Source: Hyphomicrobiales bacterium | GTDB lineage: Bacteria > Pseudomonadota > Alphaproteobacteria > Rhizobiales > JAUVMS01 | Length of the DNA stretch: 10,057 bases | Assembly: GCA_030600135.1 (NCBI GenBank) | Contig: JAUVMS010000075.1 | Span: 1-10,057, forward strand | Reading direction: 5' to 3' | Shown: one piece after another, positions 1-6,772 of the stretch | Layout of the letters: each line of letters starts with the position of its first letter | Numbering within the stretch: position 1 is the first letter of the stretch | The notes under the pieces: model-generated | Database searches by the model: none | What the model was told of the DNA's origin: nothing | Seen by the model: only the letters and a program-made list of their open reading frames with translations | Made by a program: the position numbers and the translations under genes

Positions 1-492
1 GAGCCTGCAACCATGCAAGGGTTGCATGTCGAACGGTCCTATTTCACGCTCGACGGCAAACCGGTCGATATGGCGAGCGGGCGCGGTGGCGAAAGCAGAC
101 TGGCGCAAAATCAGCGGCTCGTGGTGGTGCTCAAAATCGAGGTCACCGACGGATCGGGCGGGCGCCTGTTGCTGGTCGATCGCCTGGCCGGCGGGCTCGA
201 GATCGAGAACCCCCGCATCGTCGACAGCGCCAACCTCAAGGCCCTCGATTGGTTACAGACGACGGTCTATCCCGAGCATACCGCATTTCGCGATGACCGC
301 TTCGTCGCGTCGTTCAATCTCTGGCCTGGCAGTGGCAACGAAAAATCGAACGCCCTGACGCTGGCCTACATGGTGCGCGCGGTCAGCCCTGGCCGCTACC
401 TGCATCCGCCGGCGACCGTCGAGGACATGTACCGAGGCGAGCGGTTCGCGCGAACTTCGTCAGGTACGCTCCACATCGACAAGGCGGAGTAG
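1..492 (+). CDS. Bacterial alpha-2-macroglobulin family protein, C-terminal end (partial)
   Basis: The reading frame is open from base 1 and ends at TAG 490-492, giving the last 163 residues of a protein whose start lies outside the window. The visible part fits the C-terminal bait/receptor-like end of large bacterial alpha-2-macroglobulins (usually about 1500-1900 residues). It contains EHTAFRDDRFVASF, then an Ala-Tyr-Met-Val-Arg-Ala-Val stretch and HPPATVEDMYRGE, motifs I recognise from this family in proteobacteria. Such proteins are periplasmic or lipid-anchored and are thought to trap proteases that breach the outer membrane. The very close downstream pbpC matches the well-known A2M-PBP1C pairing, in which defence and peptidoglycan repair are proposed to work together. 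The thioester motif, if present, would lie upstream and cannot be checked here. Family identity is fairly secure from motif recall plus context. Confidence 0.85.
   Translation, partial: EPATMQGLHVERSYFTLDGKPVDMASGRGGESRLAQNQRLVVVLKIEVTDGSGGRLLLVDRLAGGLEIENPRIVDSANLKALDWLQTTVYPEHTAFRDDRFVASFNLWPGSGNEKSNALTLAYMVRAVSPGRYLHPPATVEDMYRGERFARTSSGTLHIDKAE
486..489 (+). promoter_or_regulatory. Ribosome binding site favouring the TTG start of pbpC
   Basis: GGAG sits inside the last codons of the upstream alpha-2-macroglobulin gene, 8 bases before the TTG at 498. The alternative ATG at 522 has no comparable purine-rich sequence at a good distance, so the TTG start is preferred. The arrangement suggests translational coupling of the two genes. 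Confidence 0.55.
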
Positions 493-497
493 GGCAA

Positions 498-2639
498 TTG
501 ACCGGTCGGGCAACATCGACCATGGGGGCGGAGCGGCCGGGCCGTCGCCGTCGTGCGTTGCGCTGGGTAGGACTCGTGATAGTGATCGCAACCGCTGCCA
601 CCGGATTGGTGGCATACATTGCGATCGAACGACTGGGTCCGCTCGAATTCGATCGCCTCAAGGCGCGATCCGTCACCGTGCTCGACCGCGACGATCGATT
701 GCTCCGCGCCTACACCACGCCCGACGGTCGCTGGCGCCTGCCTGTCGAGGGCGAGAGGGTCGACGCGCGCTACCAACGCATGCTGCTCGCTTACGAGGAC
801 AAACGCTTTTTCCGTCATTTCGGAATTGATCTCCTCGCCATCGCTCGTGCCGGGCTGCAGGTTCTGCAGAACCAAAGGATCGTCTCCGGCGCCTCGACAT
901 TGACAATGCAGGTGGCGCGCCTGTTGGAAGGCAAGCACGAACGCACGTTTGCAGGGAAATTCCGCCAGATCGTTCGCGCCGTCCAGCTCGAGCGCCACTT
1001 TACGAAGCGCGAGATCCTGGACACTTATTTCACGTTGGCGCCGTTCGGGGGCAATATCGAAGGCGTGCGTGCGGCCTCTCTCGCCTACTTCGGCAAGGAA
1101 CCCTATCGGCTCTCGCTCGCCGAGGCGGCATTGCTGGTGGCGTTGCCGCAGTCGCCCGAACTGCGGCGTCCCGATAGGTACGCCAAGCGGGCGCTGGTCG
1201 CGCGCGGTCGCGTGCTCGATCGCATGGTGCGCGATGGTGTCGTCACGCAAGTCGAGGCGCGCCGGGCTCAGCAGGCACCGATGCCCAATGCGCGCCGGCT
1301 CTTTCCAATGCTCGCGGCGCACCTGGCCGATGCACGCGTGAGCGCACGACCCGAAGTATCGTCGCACCGGCTGACGATAGACCGCGATCTGCAATCCTCG
1401 CTTGAAACGCTCGCGCGACAGCATGTCCGCACAGTCGGATCACGGGTTTCGGCGGCTGCCATGGTGGTCGATCACACGACCGGTGAGGTACTGGCCCAAC
1501 TGGGCTCGCCCGGCTATCTCGATGAAGCGCGGTTTGGATCCGTCGATATGGCGCGCGCGATCCGTTCGCCAGGATCGGCGCTCAAACCCCTCATCTATGG
1601 ACTGGCGTTCGAATCCGGCCTGGCGCACCCAGAGACGCTGATCGAGGACCGGCCTGTGCGGTTCGACGACTATGCGCCGAAAAATTTCGACAACACCTGG
1701 CGCGGAACCGTTAGCATCCGCCAAGCCTTGCAGCTTTCACTCAATATTCCAGCGGTCAAGGTACTGCACGCCGTCGGGCCAACCAGGCTGGTGGCTCGTT
1801 TGCGCGAAATTGGGCTCGAGCCGAAACTACCGGATGCAACCGCACCGTCGCTCGCGGTGGCGCTCGGCGGGCTCGGCCTTTCGCTCACCGATCTCGCTCA
1901 ACTCTACGCCGGTCTAGCCCGTGGTGGGCGGCCGATTGACTTGGTGCTTGATCGCGAGCAAGTGAAAGCGGCGGGGTCGCACAAAAACCCACGCAAACTG
2001 CTATCGCCAACAGCGGCATGGTATGTGGGCGACGTCCTATTGGGTACGCCGCCACCGCAAAATGCCCGTGGCGGGCGGATCGCATTCAAGACGGGGACGT
2101 CCTATGGCTATCGTGACGCCTGGGCCGTCGGGTTCGACGGTCGGCACACGGTCGCGGTGTGGATTGGCAGACCGGACGGCACGCCGACACCCGCCCTGAC
2201 AGGGCAATCGGTCGCGGCACCGTTCTTGTTCGATGCGTTCCATCGTGTCGCTCAGCGCCGTGAGCCTCTTGGCCGGGCGCCCGAGAGCGTTTTGCAAAGC
2301 ACTGCCGCAAACCTGCCGCCACCACTCAAGCGATTTCAGACGGAGCGGGGAACCGTCGCCACCGGCACCTTTGTGGATCAACCGCTGCGGATCGCGTTTC
2401 CGCCGAACAAATCGGACTTGGAGGTGGTCGGGGCGGACCAAGAGGGCGCTCGTCCATTGCTAATCAAGGCAACCGGTGGCAAGTTGCCGCTCACGTGGTT
2501 GGTGAACGGAGCCCCGCTGGAGACGGCGCCGCACCGCCGCGAGGCCTATTGGACGCCTAACGAGGAGGGCTTTGTGCGGCTCTCGGTGATTGATGCGGGC
2601 GGGCAGTCGGATCATGTTTCGCTCCGCCTAACGCGTTAG
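498..2639 (+). CDS. pbpC: Penicillin-binding protein 1C (bifunctional peptidoglycan synthase)
   Basis: This 713-residue protein should polymerise lipid II into glycan strands and cross-link peptides in the periplasm. A short basic N-terminus (RPGRRRRAL) precedes one membrane anchor at about residues 22-43. The glycosyltransferase family 51 domain (about 60-235) shows EDKRFFRHFGID with the likely catalytic Glu100, GASTLTMQVARLL at 131-143, and KFRQIVRAVQLE. The transpeptidase domain (about 315-585) has all three penicillin-binding motifs: Ser360-Ala-Leu-Lys, Ser414-Leu-Asn and Lys531-Thr-Gly-Thr. The end (about 610-710) fits the small beta-rich C-terminal domain typical of PBP1C. Length is close to that of E. 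coli PbpC (770 residues). The start is TTG at 498, 5 bases after the upstream stop and supported by a GGAG; ATG at 522 is the alternative. The gene very probably forms an operon with the alpha-2-macroglobulin gene. Confidence 0.95.
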   Translation: MTGRATSTMGAERPGRRRRALRWVGLVIVIATAATGLVAYIAIERLGPLEFDRLKARSVTVLDRDDRLLRAYTTPDGRWRLPVEGERVDARYQRMLLAYEDKRFFRHFGIDLLAIARAGLQVLQNQRIVSGASTLTMQVARLLEGKHERTFAGKFRQIVRAVQLERHFTKREILDTYFTLAPFGGNIEGVRAASLAYFGKEPYRLSLAEAALLVALPQSPELRRPDRYAKRALVARGRVLDRMVRDGVVTQVEARRAQQAPMPNARRLFPMLAAHLADARVSARPEVSSHRLTIDRDLQSSLETLARQHVRTVGSRVSAAAMVVDHTTGEVLAQLGSPGYLDEARFGSVDMARAIRSPGSALKPLIYGLAFESGLAHPETLIEDRPVRFDDYAPKNFDNTWRGTVSIRQALQLSLNIPAVKVLHAVGPTRLVARLREIGLEPKLPDATAPSLAVALGGLGLSLTDLAQLYAGLARGGRPIDLVLDREQVKAAGSHKNPRKLLSPTAAWYVGDVLLGTPPPQNARGGRIAFKTGTSYGYRDAWAVGFDGRHTVAVWIGRPDGTPTPALTGQSVAAPFLFDAFHRVAQRREPLGRAPESVLQSTAANLPPPLKRFQTERGTVATGTFVDQPLRIAFPPNKSDLEVVGADQEGARPLLIKATGGKLPLTWLVNGAPLETAPHRREAYWTPNEEGFVRLSVIDAGGQSDHVSLRLTR

Positions 2640-2735
2640 ACTCGAGCCGCGTTGAGTACGCGACGATTGCATAAAACAACCGACGGTGTGGTTGCCGCGA
2701 CACGCCGACCACAGTGATTTGCCGCAGAGGTGACC

Positions 2736-2749
2736 GACATCATGATGTC
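2736..2749. promoter_or_regulatory. Perfect 14-base palindrome, possible operator
   Basis: GACATCATGATGTC is a perfect inverted repeat with no spacer. It lies in the 176-base spacer after pbpC, 67 bases before the lipoprotein start at 2816. A TTGACC at 2759-2764 just downstream could be a -35 element, but I see no good -10 at the right distance. The position suits a dimeric regulator controlling the downstream gene; no regulator can be named. I found no terminator with a T-run after pbpC. Confidence 0.35.
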
Positions 2750-2815
2750 CCGCTGGCATTGACCAAAGCGAGGCAATAAGCTTCGTTACTGCTGAACGAT
2801 AGCGGTGCGCCATTC

Positions 2816-3910
2816 ATGCCCCTGACGTTTCGACAGCTCTTTGATTTCACCAACCGCACTTTGATCTTGGTCGTGATCGCTGGTGTGCTTGTGGGTTGTG
2901 CACCAGAGGTGACCCCGCCAACGCTTCCCGCGCTTCAAGGACAGATTGAGCAGACCTCCGTGTCAGGGCTATCGTCCGGTGCCTACATGGCTGGTCAATT
3001 CCAACTCGCCCATTCGAAGATTGTTATGGGGGCCGGCATCATTGCGGGTGGACCTTATGGTTGTGCCGACAGTGTCTATACGGCTGATTTGCTGGGCCCA
3101 GGTGCTGCCTTCATCAACCTCACGAAGGCGATCAACGGCTGCATGCTCAACGCCATGAAACTGTGGGGTGTCCCCAACCCGGCGCTGCTTGCAAAGCGTG
3201 CCGAGGTACGGGCGGCGGCGGGCGAGATCGATCCGCCGGAGCACGTACGGGACGATCGCATCTACCTTTACAGCGGTCAGAAGGACCGCACCGTGGTGCC
3301 GGCGATCGTCAAGGCGACCGAGAGATTTTACAGAGTGAGCGGCGTCGCGATATCGCAATTGCAATTCGTCACGGATCAACCGGCGGGGCACGCCATGGTC
3401 ACCAGCGAATTCGGCATTGCCTGTGGCAGGACGGCCGAGCCCTACATCACCGACTGCGATTATGACCAGGCCGGCGCACTGCTCGGGCACATCTACGGCC
3501 CGCTGAAACCTCGCGTTACCGCGCCACAAAACTCGTTCCTGGCATTCGATCAAAGCGAATTTACGCACGGGCTGAAGGACCATGGCATGGCGGCAACTGG
3601 TCTGGCCTACATACCCAGCCAGTGTGCGGGACGTGCTGCTTGCAAGGTTCACATTGTTTTTCACGGGTGCAGCCAAAATCGCGACAAACTGGGCGACACG
3701 TTTGCGAGCCGATCGGGCTATGCGGAATGGGCCGATACAAACGACCTCGTACTGCTATTCCCACAAACCAAAGTGAGCCCGCTCAATCCGAAAGGGTGCT
3801 GGGATTGGTGGGGCTATACCGGCAAGGCCTATCTGACCAAATCGGCACCGCAAATCATCGCCGTTCGACGCATGCTCGAAAGACTAAACGGGCAGACACC
3901 GGTAACCTGA
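2816..3910 (+). CDS. Predicted lipoprotein of the poly(3-hydroxybutyrate) depolymerase family (alpha/beta hydrolase)
   Basis: The 364-residue protein starts with a hydrophobic signal (about 14-27) ending in a lipobox Leu25-Val-Gly-Cys28, so it is probably lipid-anchored in the envelope. The mature part resembles extracellular PHB depolymerases of the circularly permuted type. GLSSGAYMAGQF places a nucleophile at Ser53 (G-L-S-S-G) near the N-terminus; a likely acid is Asp157 in YSGQKDRTV and a likely histidine is His192 in PAGHAMV. VHIVFHGCSQ (278-287) and CWDWWGY (328-334) are further family hallmarks. Eight or more cysteines (for example 83, 109, 203, 214, 270, 276, 285, 328) suggest disulfides and export. 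The triad assignment is by analogy with the Penicillium funiculosum enzyme and is inference. The true substrate could be PHB, short oligomers or another ester. There is no strong Shine-Dalgarno sequence before the ATG. It sits alone between spacers of 176 and 156 bases. Confidence 0.8.
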   Translation: MPLTFRQLFDFTNRTLILVVIAGVLVGCAPEVTPPTLPALQGQIEQTSVSGLSSGAYMAGQFQLAHSKIVMGAGIIAGGPYGCADSVYTADLLGPGAAFINLTKAINGCMLNAMKLWGVPNPALLAKRAEVRAAAGEIDPPEHVRDDRIYLYSGQKDRTVVPAIVKATERFYRVSGVAISQLQFVTDQPAGHAMVTSEFGIACGRTAEPYITDCDYDQAGALLGHIYGPLKPRVTAPQNSFLAFDQSEFTHGLKDHGMAATGLAYIPSQCAGRAACKVHIVFHGCSQNRDKLGDTFASRSGYAEWADTNDLVLLFPQTKVSPLNPKGCWDWWGYTGKAYLTKSAPQIIAVRRMLERLNGQTPVT

Positions 3911-3973
3911 TTGTTCGAACCGTTGAAGCGCATGGGCACTGGCTCGCATCCTCAGATACACATCGGTATGTGG

Positions 3974-4025
3974 TGCCGCGCGCAGGATTTGGGTGCGACG
4001 ATGGCTTAGCTATGCCGCGCGCAGG
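3974..4025. repeat. Exact 13-base direct repeat upstream of the LpxQ-like gene
   Basis: TGCCGCGCGCAGG occurs at 3974-3986 and again at 4013-4025, a period of 39 bases, in the 156-base spacer between the depolymerase-family gene and the beta-barrel gene at 4067. The second copy ends 41 bases before that ATG. The copies could be paired binding sites or a trace of a small duplication. No other feature is visible in this spacer. Confidence 0.5.
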
Positions 4026-4066
4026 GTTGCGCTACATTGCGCCTCCGGGTCGACGATCGAAATCGC

Positions 4067-4969
4067 ATGACACGTGGGCAACTGACGGGGCGGTCATTGA
4101 TTGGGTATCAAGTTCATCGTGAATTGGCGCGGATTGCGACGCTCATTGCATTGCCGATCGTCATTGTTTTCGCTTTGCCGCACCACGTGCTCGACTGGTC
4201 CTCGGTCCACAGCATGGCGCAAACCCACCAAGCCGACGGTGGCGAAAGGCACAATTCCAGAGACGGTTACGGGGCAGACCTGCTGGCTGGCGAATACGTC
4301 ATCGGGGCCTATTCCGGGGTTGCCTATACCCACAGCAGTGATGTCCATATCGAGCGGGCCGATGGAGCGCGGCAAACGCTCAAGTCGGTCAAGTGGGACG
4401 GTCTGCCCTTCAGGAATCCAATTTTTTATGGCGTGCGGGTCTCGGCCTGGGCGAAAGGTGTGCCGGTCGGCCTGATGATCGACTTTACGCACGCAAAGGC
4501 GATTGGCGAGCGCGACAACGAGGTCGAGGTCGAAAAATCGGGCGATGGTCAACCAACAAGCATCCGCGCCAAACTAGGTTCGCTCTTTCGCAAGCTCGAA
4601 TTTTCCCACGGCCATAACATCTTGCTGCTCAATGGATTGCTTCGCCTGCCGATGGGGACGGAGAGATTGAGCCCCTACGTCGGACTCGGTGCCGGTGTAT
4701 CAATTCCGCATGTGGAGATTGCCGAACAAAACGGCGGAGGGCGGACATACGGATACCAGTTTGCAGGCCCCGCATTCCAGGCGCTAGCCGGCGTCGAGCT
4801 CAGGCTCGCGCACACCTCCGTATTCCTCGAGTACAAGCTCTCCTTTTCGCCCTACAAGCCGATACTCAAGGATCCGGCCGGCGGTCGGCTCAGCACCGAC
4901 CTCCTGACCCACCACCTCATTGGCGGTTTCAGTTTGAGGGCAAGTCGTGCGGTCCCAGTTAGCCCATGA
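4067..4969 (+). CDS. Outer-membrane beta-barrel protein resembling lipid A oxidase (LpxQ family)
   Basis: This predicted 300-residue exported protein has a hydrophobic segment at about residues 22-37 after a basic start. The following sequence has the alternating polar/apolar pattern and Gly/aromatic content of a small outer-membrane barrel. Recognisable blocks are GEYVIGAYSGVAYTHSSDV (75-93), DFTHAK (139-144), LEFSHGHN (177-184), PYVGLGAGVSIPHVE (203-217), YGYQFAGPA (228-236) and LEYK (254-257). I associate these with the rhizobial LpxQ-like family, whose founder oxidises the proximal glucosamine of lipid A to aminogluconate using O2. Whether this member has that activity is not shown. The ATG at 4067 gives a more normal signal peptide; a TTG at 4037 would add ten residues. 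The C-terminus ends in VPVSP, not the usual terminal aromatic residue. It may form an envelope-related group with the preceding genes. Confidence 0.65.
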   Translation: MTRGQLTGRSLIGYQVHRELARIATLIALPIVIVFALPHHVLDWSSVHSMAQTHQADGGERHNSRDGYGADLLAGEYVIGAYSGVAYTHSSDVHIERADGARQTLKSVKWDGLPFRNPIFYGVRVSAWAKGVPVGLMIDFTHAKAIGERDNEVEVEKSGDGQPTSIRAKLGSLFRKLEFSHGHNILLLNGLLRLPMGTERLSPYVGLGAGVSIPHVEIAEQNGGGRTYGYQFAGPAFQALAGVELRLAHTSVFLEYKLSFSPYKPILKDPAGGRLSTDLLTHHLIGGFSLRASRAVPVSP

Positions 4970-5014
4970 TCTTTTTGACTGGAATCATGGTCTCGTTTAG
5001 TTCGCTCACGCCAA

Positions 5015-5031
5015 ATGCGCCTCCGGCGCAT
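5015..5031. terminator. Hairpin in convergent spacer, possible terminator
   Basis: ATGCGCC (5015-5021) pairs perfectly with GGCGCAT (5025-5031) around a 3-base loop. It lies 45 bases after the beta-barrel gene stop, between two convergent genes. No T-run follows on either strand, so intrinsic termination is uncertain; it may be a Rho-associated or 3'-end-protecting stem. Confidence 0.4.
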
Positions 5032-5079
5032 GGCTGCGCGGGCGCGGCGTCTCTTTGTATGCGCTACCGCTTGCTACTT

Positions 5080-5141
5080 GAGCGCGATGCGCCAGACCGC
5101 AGTCGCGGCCTGAGGCGCGTCCATTCAAAATGATCGCGCTC
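5080..5141. repeat. Nested inverted repeats just after the LysR-family gene, possible terminator
   Basis: An outer perfect 9-base inverted repeat, GAGCGCGAT (5080-5088) and ATCGCGCTC (5133-5141), flanks an inner hairpin at 5089-5118. The inner stem pairs GCGC, CAG and CCGC with GCGG, CTG and GCGC around loop AGTC, with one mismatch and a 2-base bulge. The outer arm touches the LysR stop codon. There is no T-run. It may end transcription from the - strand gene or act as a structured 3' end. Confidence 0.45.
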
Positions 5142-6109
5142 TAACCGCTAATCTGAACGCTATGCGAGCCGCCCCTTTCGGTCATATCGTGGGGACCGGA
5201 ACCCGTGGTTGACGGCATGTCCACATTTTGTTGGGCTTTGGTGAACCAATCGGCGAGAAAATCCAGAAACACCCGTAATTTCGGCAGAACGTGTTTGGCG
5301 CTCGGGTATACCGCCCAAATGGCGGCGCGAGCCGTGACGTTGTAGGTTGGAAGAACCCGAACCAACGTGCCATCGTTCAGCTCTTTCATGACACGTAGCT
5401 CAGAGGTACGGATAATGCCCTTTCCGTCAGTGGCGGCATGGCGGAGCAAATCTCCACTGTTGGAGCGCAGCGAGCCGGTCACTCGAATATGCTGCTGCTC
5501 GCCATCCTTGGTGAACGACCATTGGCGATGATCGCCGAGCACGAGGCAATTGTGATCGACCAGGTCCCGCGGATCCTGCGGAACACCATGTTCGGACATA
5601 TAGTCTGAAGAGGCCACGATGACATGACGGTCGGGCGCGAGGCGCTTTGCGATCAGTGTCGAGTCTGGCAGCGCGCCGGTACGGATCGCAACGTCGTAGC
5701 CTTCGTCGTAAAGATTTACGATCTGATCGGTGAGATCGATACGTAGCTCGACATCGGGGTATTTGCGCATGAACACGCAAAGCGCGGGGGCGATGAACCG
5801 GCGAGCAAGTGAGGCCGGGGCGGATATGCTCAATCGACCACGAGGGAGCGCGACATTGCCACCGACAGCAGCCCGCGCATCGGCGATCTCAGCCATGATG
5901 CGCTCGACGTGGGCGAGAAATATCTCGCCTTCCTCGGTGATCCTTATGCGCCGAGTGGTGCGATCGAAGAGACGTGCGCCCAGGTGGTCCTCGAGCGCCT
6001 GGATACGTTTCGAAATCGTTCCAGGCGTCAAACCAAGCTCCGCGCCTACAGCGGACAAGTTACAAAGCGCTGCGACGCGCATAAAGATGCGCATGTCCTG
6101 AATGTCCAT
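5141..6109 (-). CDS. LysR-family transcriptional regulator
   Basis: The 322-residue protein has the standard LysR layout. An N-terminal winged helix-turn-helix (about residues 1-60) holds MDIQDMRIFMRVAALCNLS, AELGLTPGTISKRIQALEDHLGARLFDR and TRRIRITEEGE. A linker helix leads to a periplasmic-binding-protein-like effector domain (about 88-290) with GRLSISAPASLARRFIAPAL, YPDVELRIDLTDQIVNLYDEGYDVAIRTG and a CrgA-like core. ATG at 6109 is chosen; a GTG at 6115 would add two residues. The inducer and targets are unknown. LysR regulators often control a divergent neighbour and themselves, but no clear gene lies divergent here, so the target may be elsewhere or lost. A short repeat and palindrome at 6125-6144 may be an autoregulatory site. 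The C-terminal tail after about residue 290 is polar and probably flexible. Confidence 0.93.
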   Translation of the reverse strand: MDIQDMRIFMRVAALCNLSAVGAELGLTPGTISKRIQALEDHLGARLFDRTTRRIRITEEGEIFLAHVERIMAEIADARAAVGGNVALPRGRLSISAPASLARRFIAPALCVFMRKYPDVELRIDLTDQIVNLYDEGYDVAIRTGALPDSTLIAKRLAPDRHVIVASSDYMSEHGVPQDPRDLVDHNCLVLGDHRQWSFTKDGEQQHIRVTGSLRSNSGDLLRHAATDGKGIIRTSELRVMKELNDGTLVRVLPTYNVTARAAIWAVYPSAKHVLPKLRVFLDFLADWFTKAQQNVDMPSTTGSGPHDMTERGGSHSVQISG

Positions 6110-6124
6110 GGGCACTCAAACCTC

Positions 6125-6144
6125 TAAGTTACATGTAAGTTACA
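6125..6144. promoter_or_regulatory. Repeat and palindrome upstream of the LysR-family gene, possible autoregulatory site
   Basis: TAAGTTACA occurs at 6125-6133 and again at 6136-6144, 11 bases apart or about one helical turn. Between and across them TTACATGTAA (6129-6138) is a perfect palindrome. The block lies 16-35 bases upstream of the LysR ATG, where a regulator could block its own promoter. It is a candidate site only. Confidence 0.4.
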
Positions 6145-6772
6145 CCGTGATCAGTCTATCGGATCAAATAGCAAAACGCGTCATTTTTTTATTTGAATCT
6201 TTCTTGGTTTGGGACCGCCCACATTGAGTAACGAATGCAGATTGGATTTTACGGCGATGCCACTGCCCGGTAGCGCTAACATTTGCGGTTCGCCATTGAA
6301 GATTATGATACCTGCAACTGGTGCCCCGCGGCACAACCGAATAGCGAAATGATATGGCAACAGCAACCCTGCATTTGTACATAGCGACAAATATGGTGAA
6401 GTAAGTGCAAAGCAAAGCAGCTGAGCGTCTTGCGAACGATCCAACAACAGTCACCCGCGAAGCGCTTCAAGATACAGATGAAATCTTGCGAGTGTTCAGT
6501 GATCCGACAGTTGCGGCCGGGATCATTCACAAAATCTCTTTCGCGGTACGAGGGGTCGTTCGGACGCGTGACAAGATCTCGCACCGCAATTCAATTGACA
6601 GTACAAGCCGGAAGTAACGCGAAAGGATTGGGATCTCCTCAGCGGCACACGGTCAGGAACCGCAAAAACATGACGGGGTATCGCAAGATCGCATTGTCGA
6701 TCCCGCCCACGCGCGCGCCACTTGCGCACGGTGCGTGTTCTCGCCAAGAATGACTGGATTACACTGCCGCGA
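6145..6772. other. 628-base stretch without an assignable gene
   Basis: The stretch lies between the LysR-family start and the moaA stop. It begins A/T-rich (my hand count gives about 38% G+C over 6181-6240), unlike the flanking genes. Two overlapping short open frames exist. One on the - strand, 6181-6447 (TTG start, 88 codons), includes GAPVAGIIIFNGEPQMLALPG. One on the + strand, 6405-6617 (GTG start, 70 codons), begins QSKAAERLANDPTTVTREAL. I recognise neither, and neither has a good ribosome binding site, so I do not call them genes. The part 6620-6772 shows nothing. The seven Ts at 6184-6190 have no stem before them. The stretch may be a decayed gene, a spacer or an RNA-coding region. 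Confidence 0.5.

Noticed and set aside
396..1424. Long 342-codon open frame on the - strand opposite pbpC
   Set aside because: It lies fully antisense to the convincing GT51 domain of pbpC and its translation has no family features; G/C-rich codon bias produces such frames.
3908..3930. TTCGAACC resembling a tRNA T-arm after the depolymerase-family gene
   Set aside because: No acceptor, D or anticodon arms can be built around it.
3622..4122. 166-codon + strand frame overlapping the end of the depolymerase-family gene
   Set aside because: It is out of frame with the conserved HGCSQ and CWDWWGY region and its translation looks like shadow sequence; it also overlaps the next gene.
6175..6195. 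Seven-T run that looked like an intrinsic terminator
   Set aside because: No G/C-rich stem precedes it on the + strand and no + strand gene ends there.
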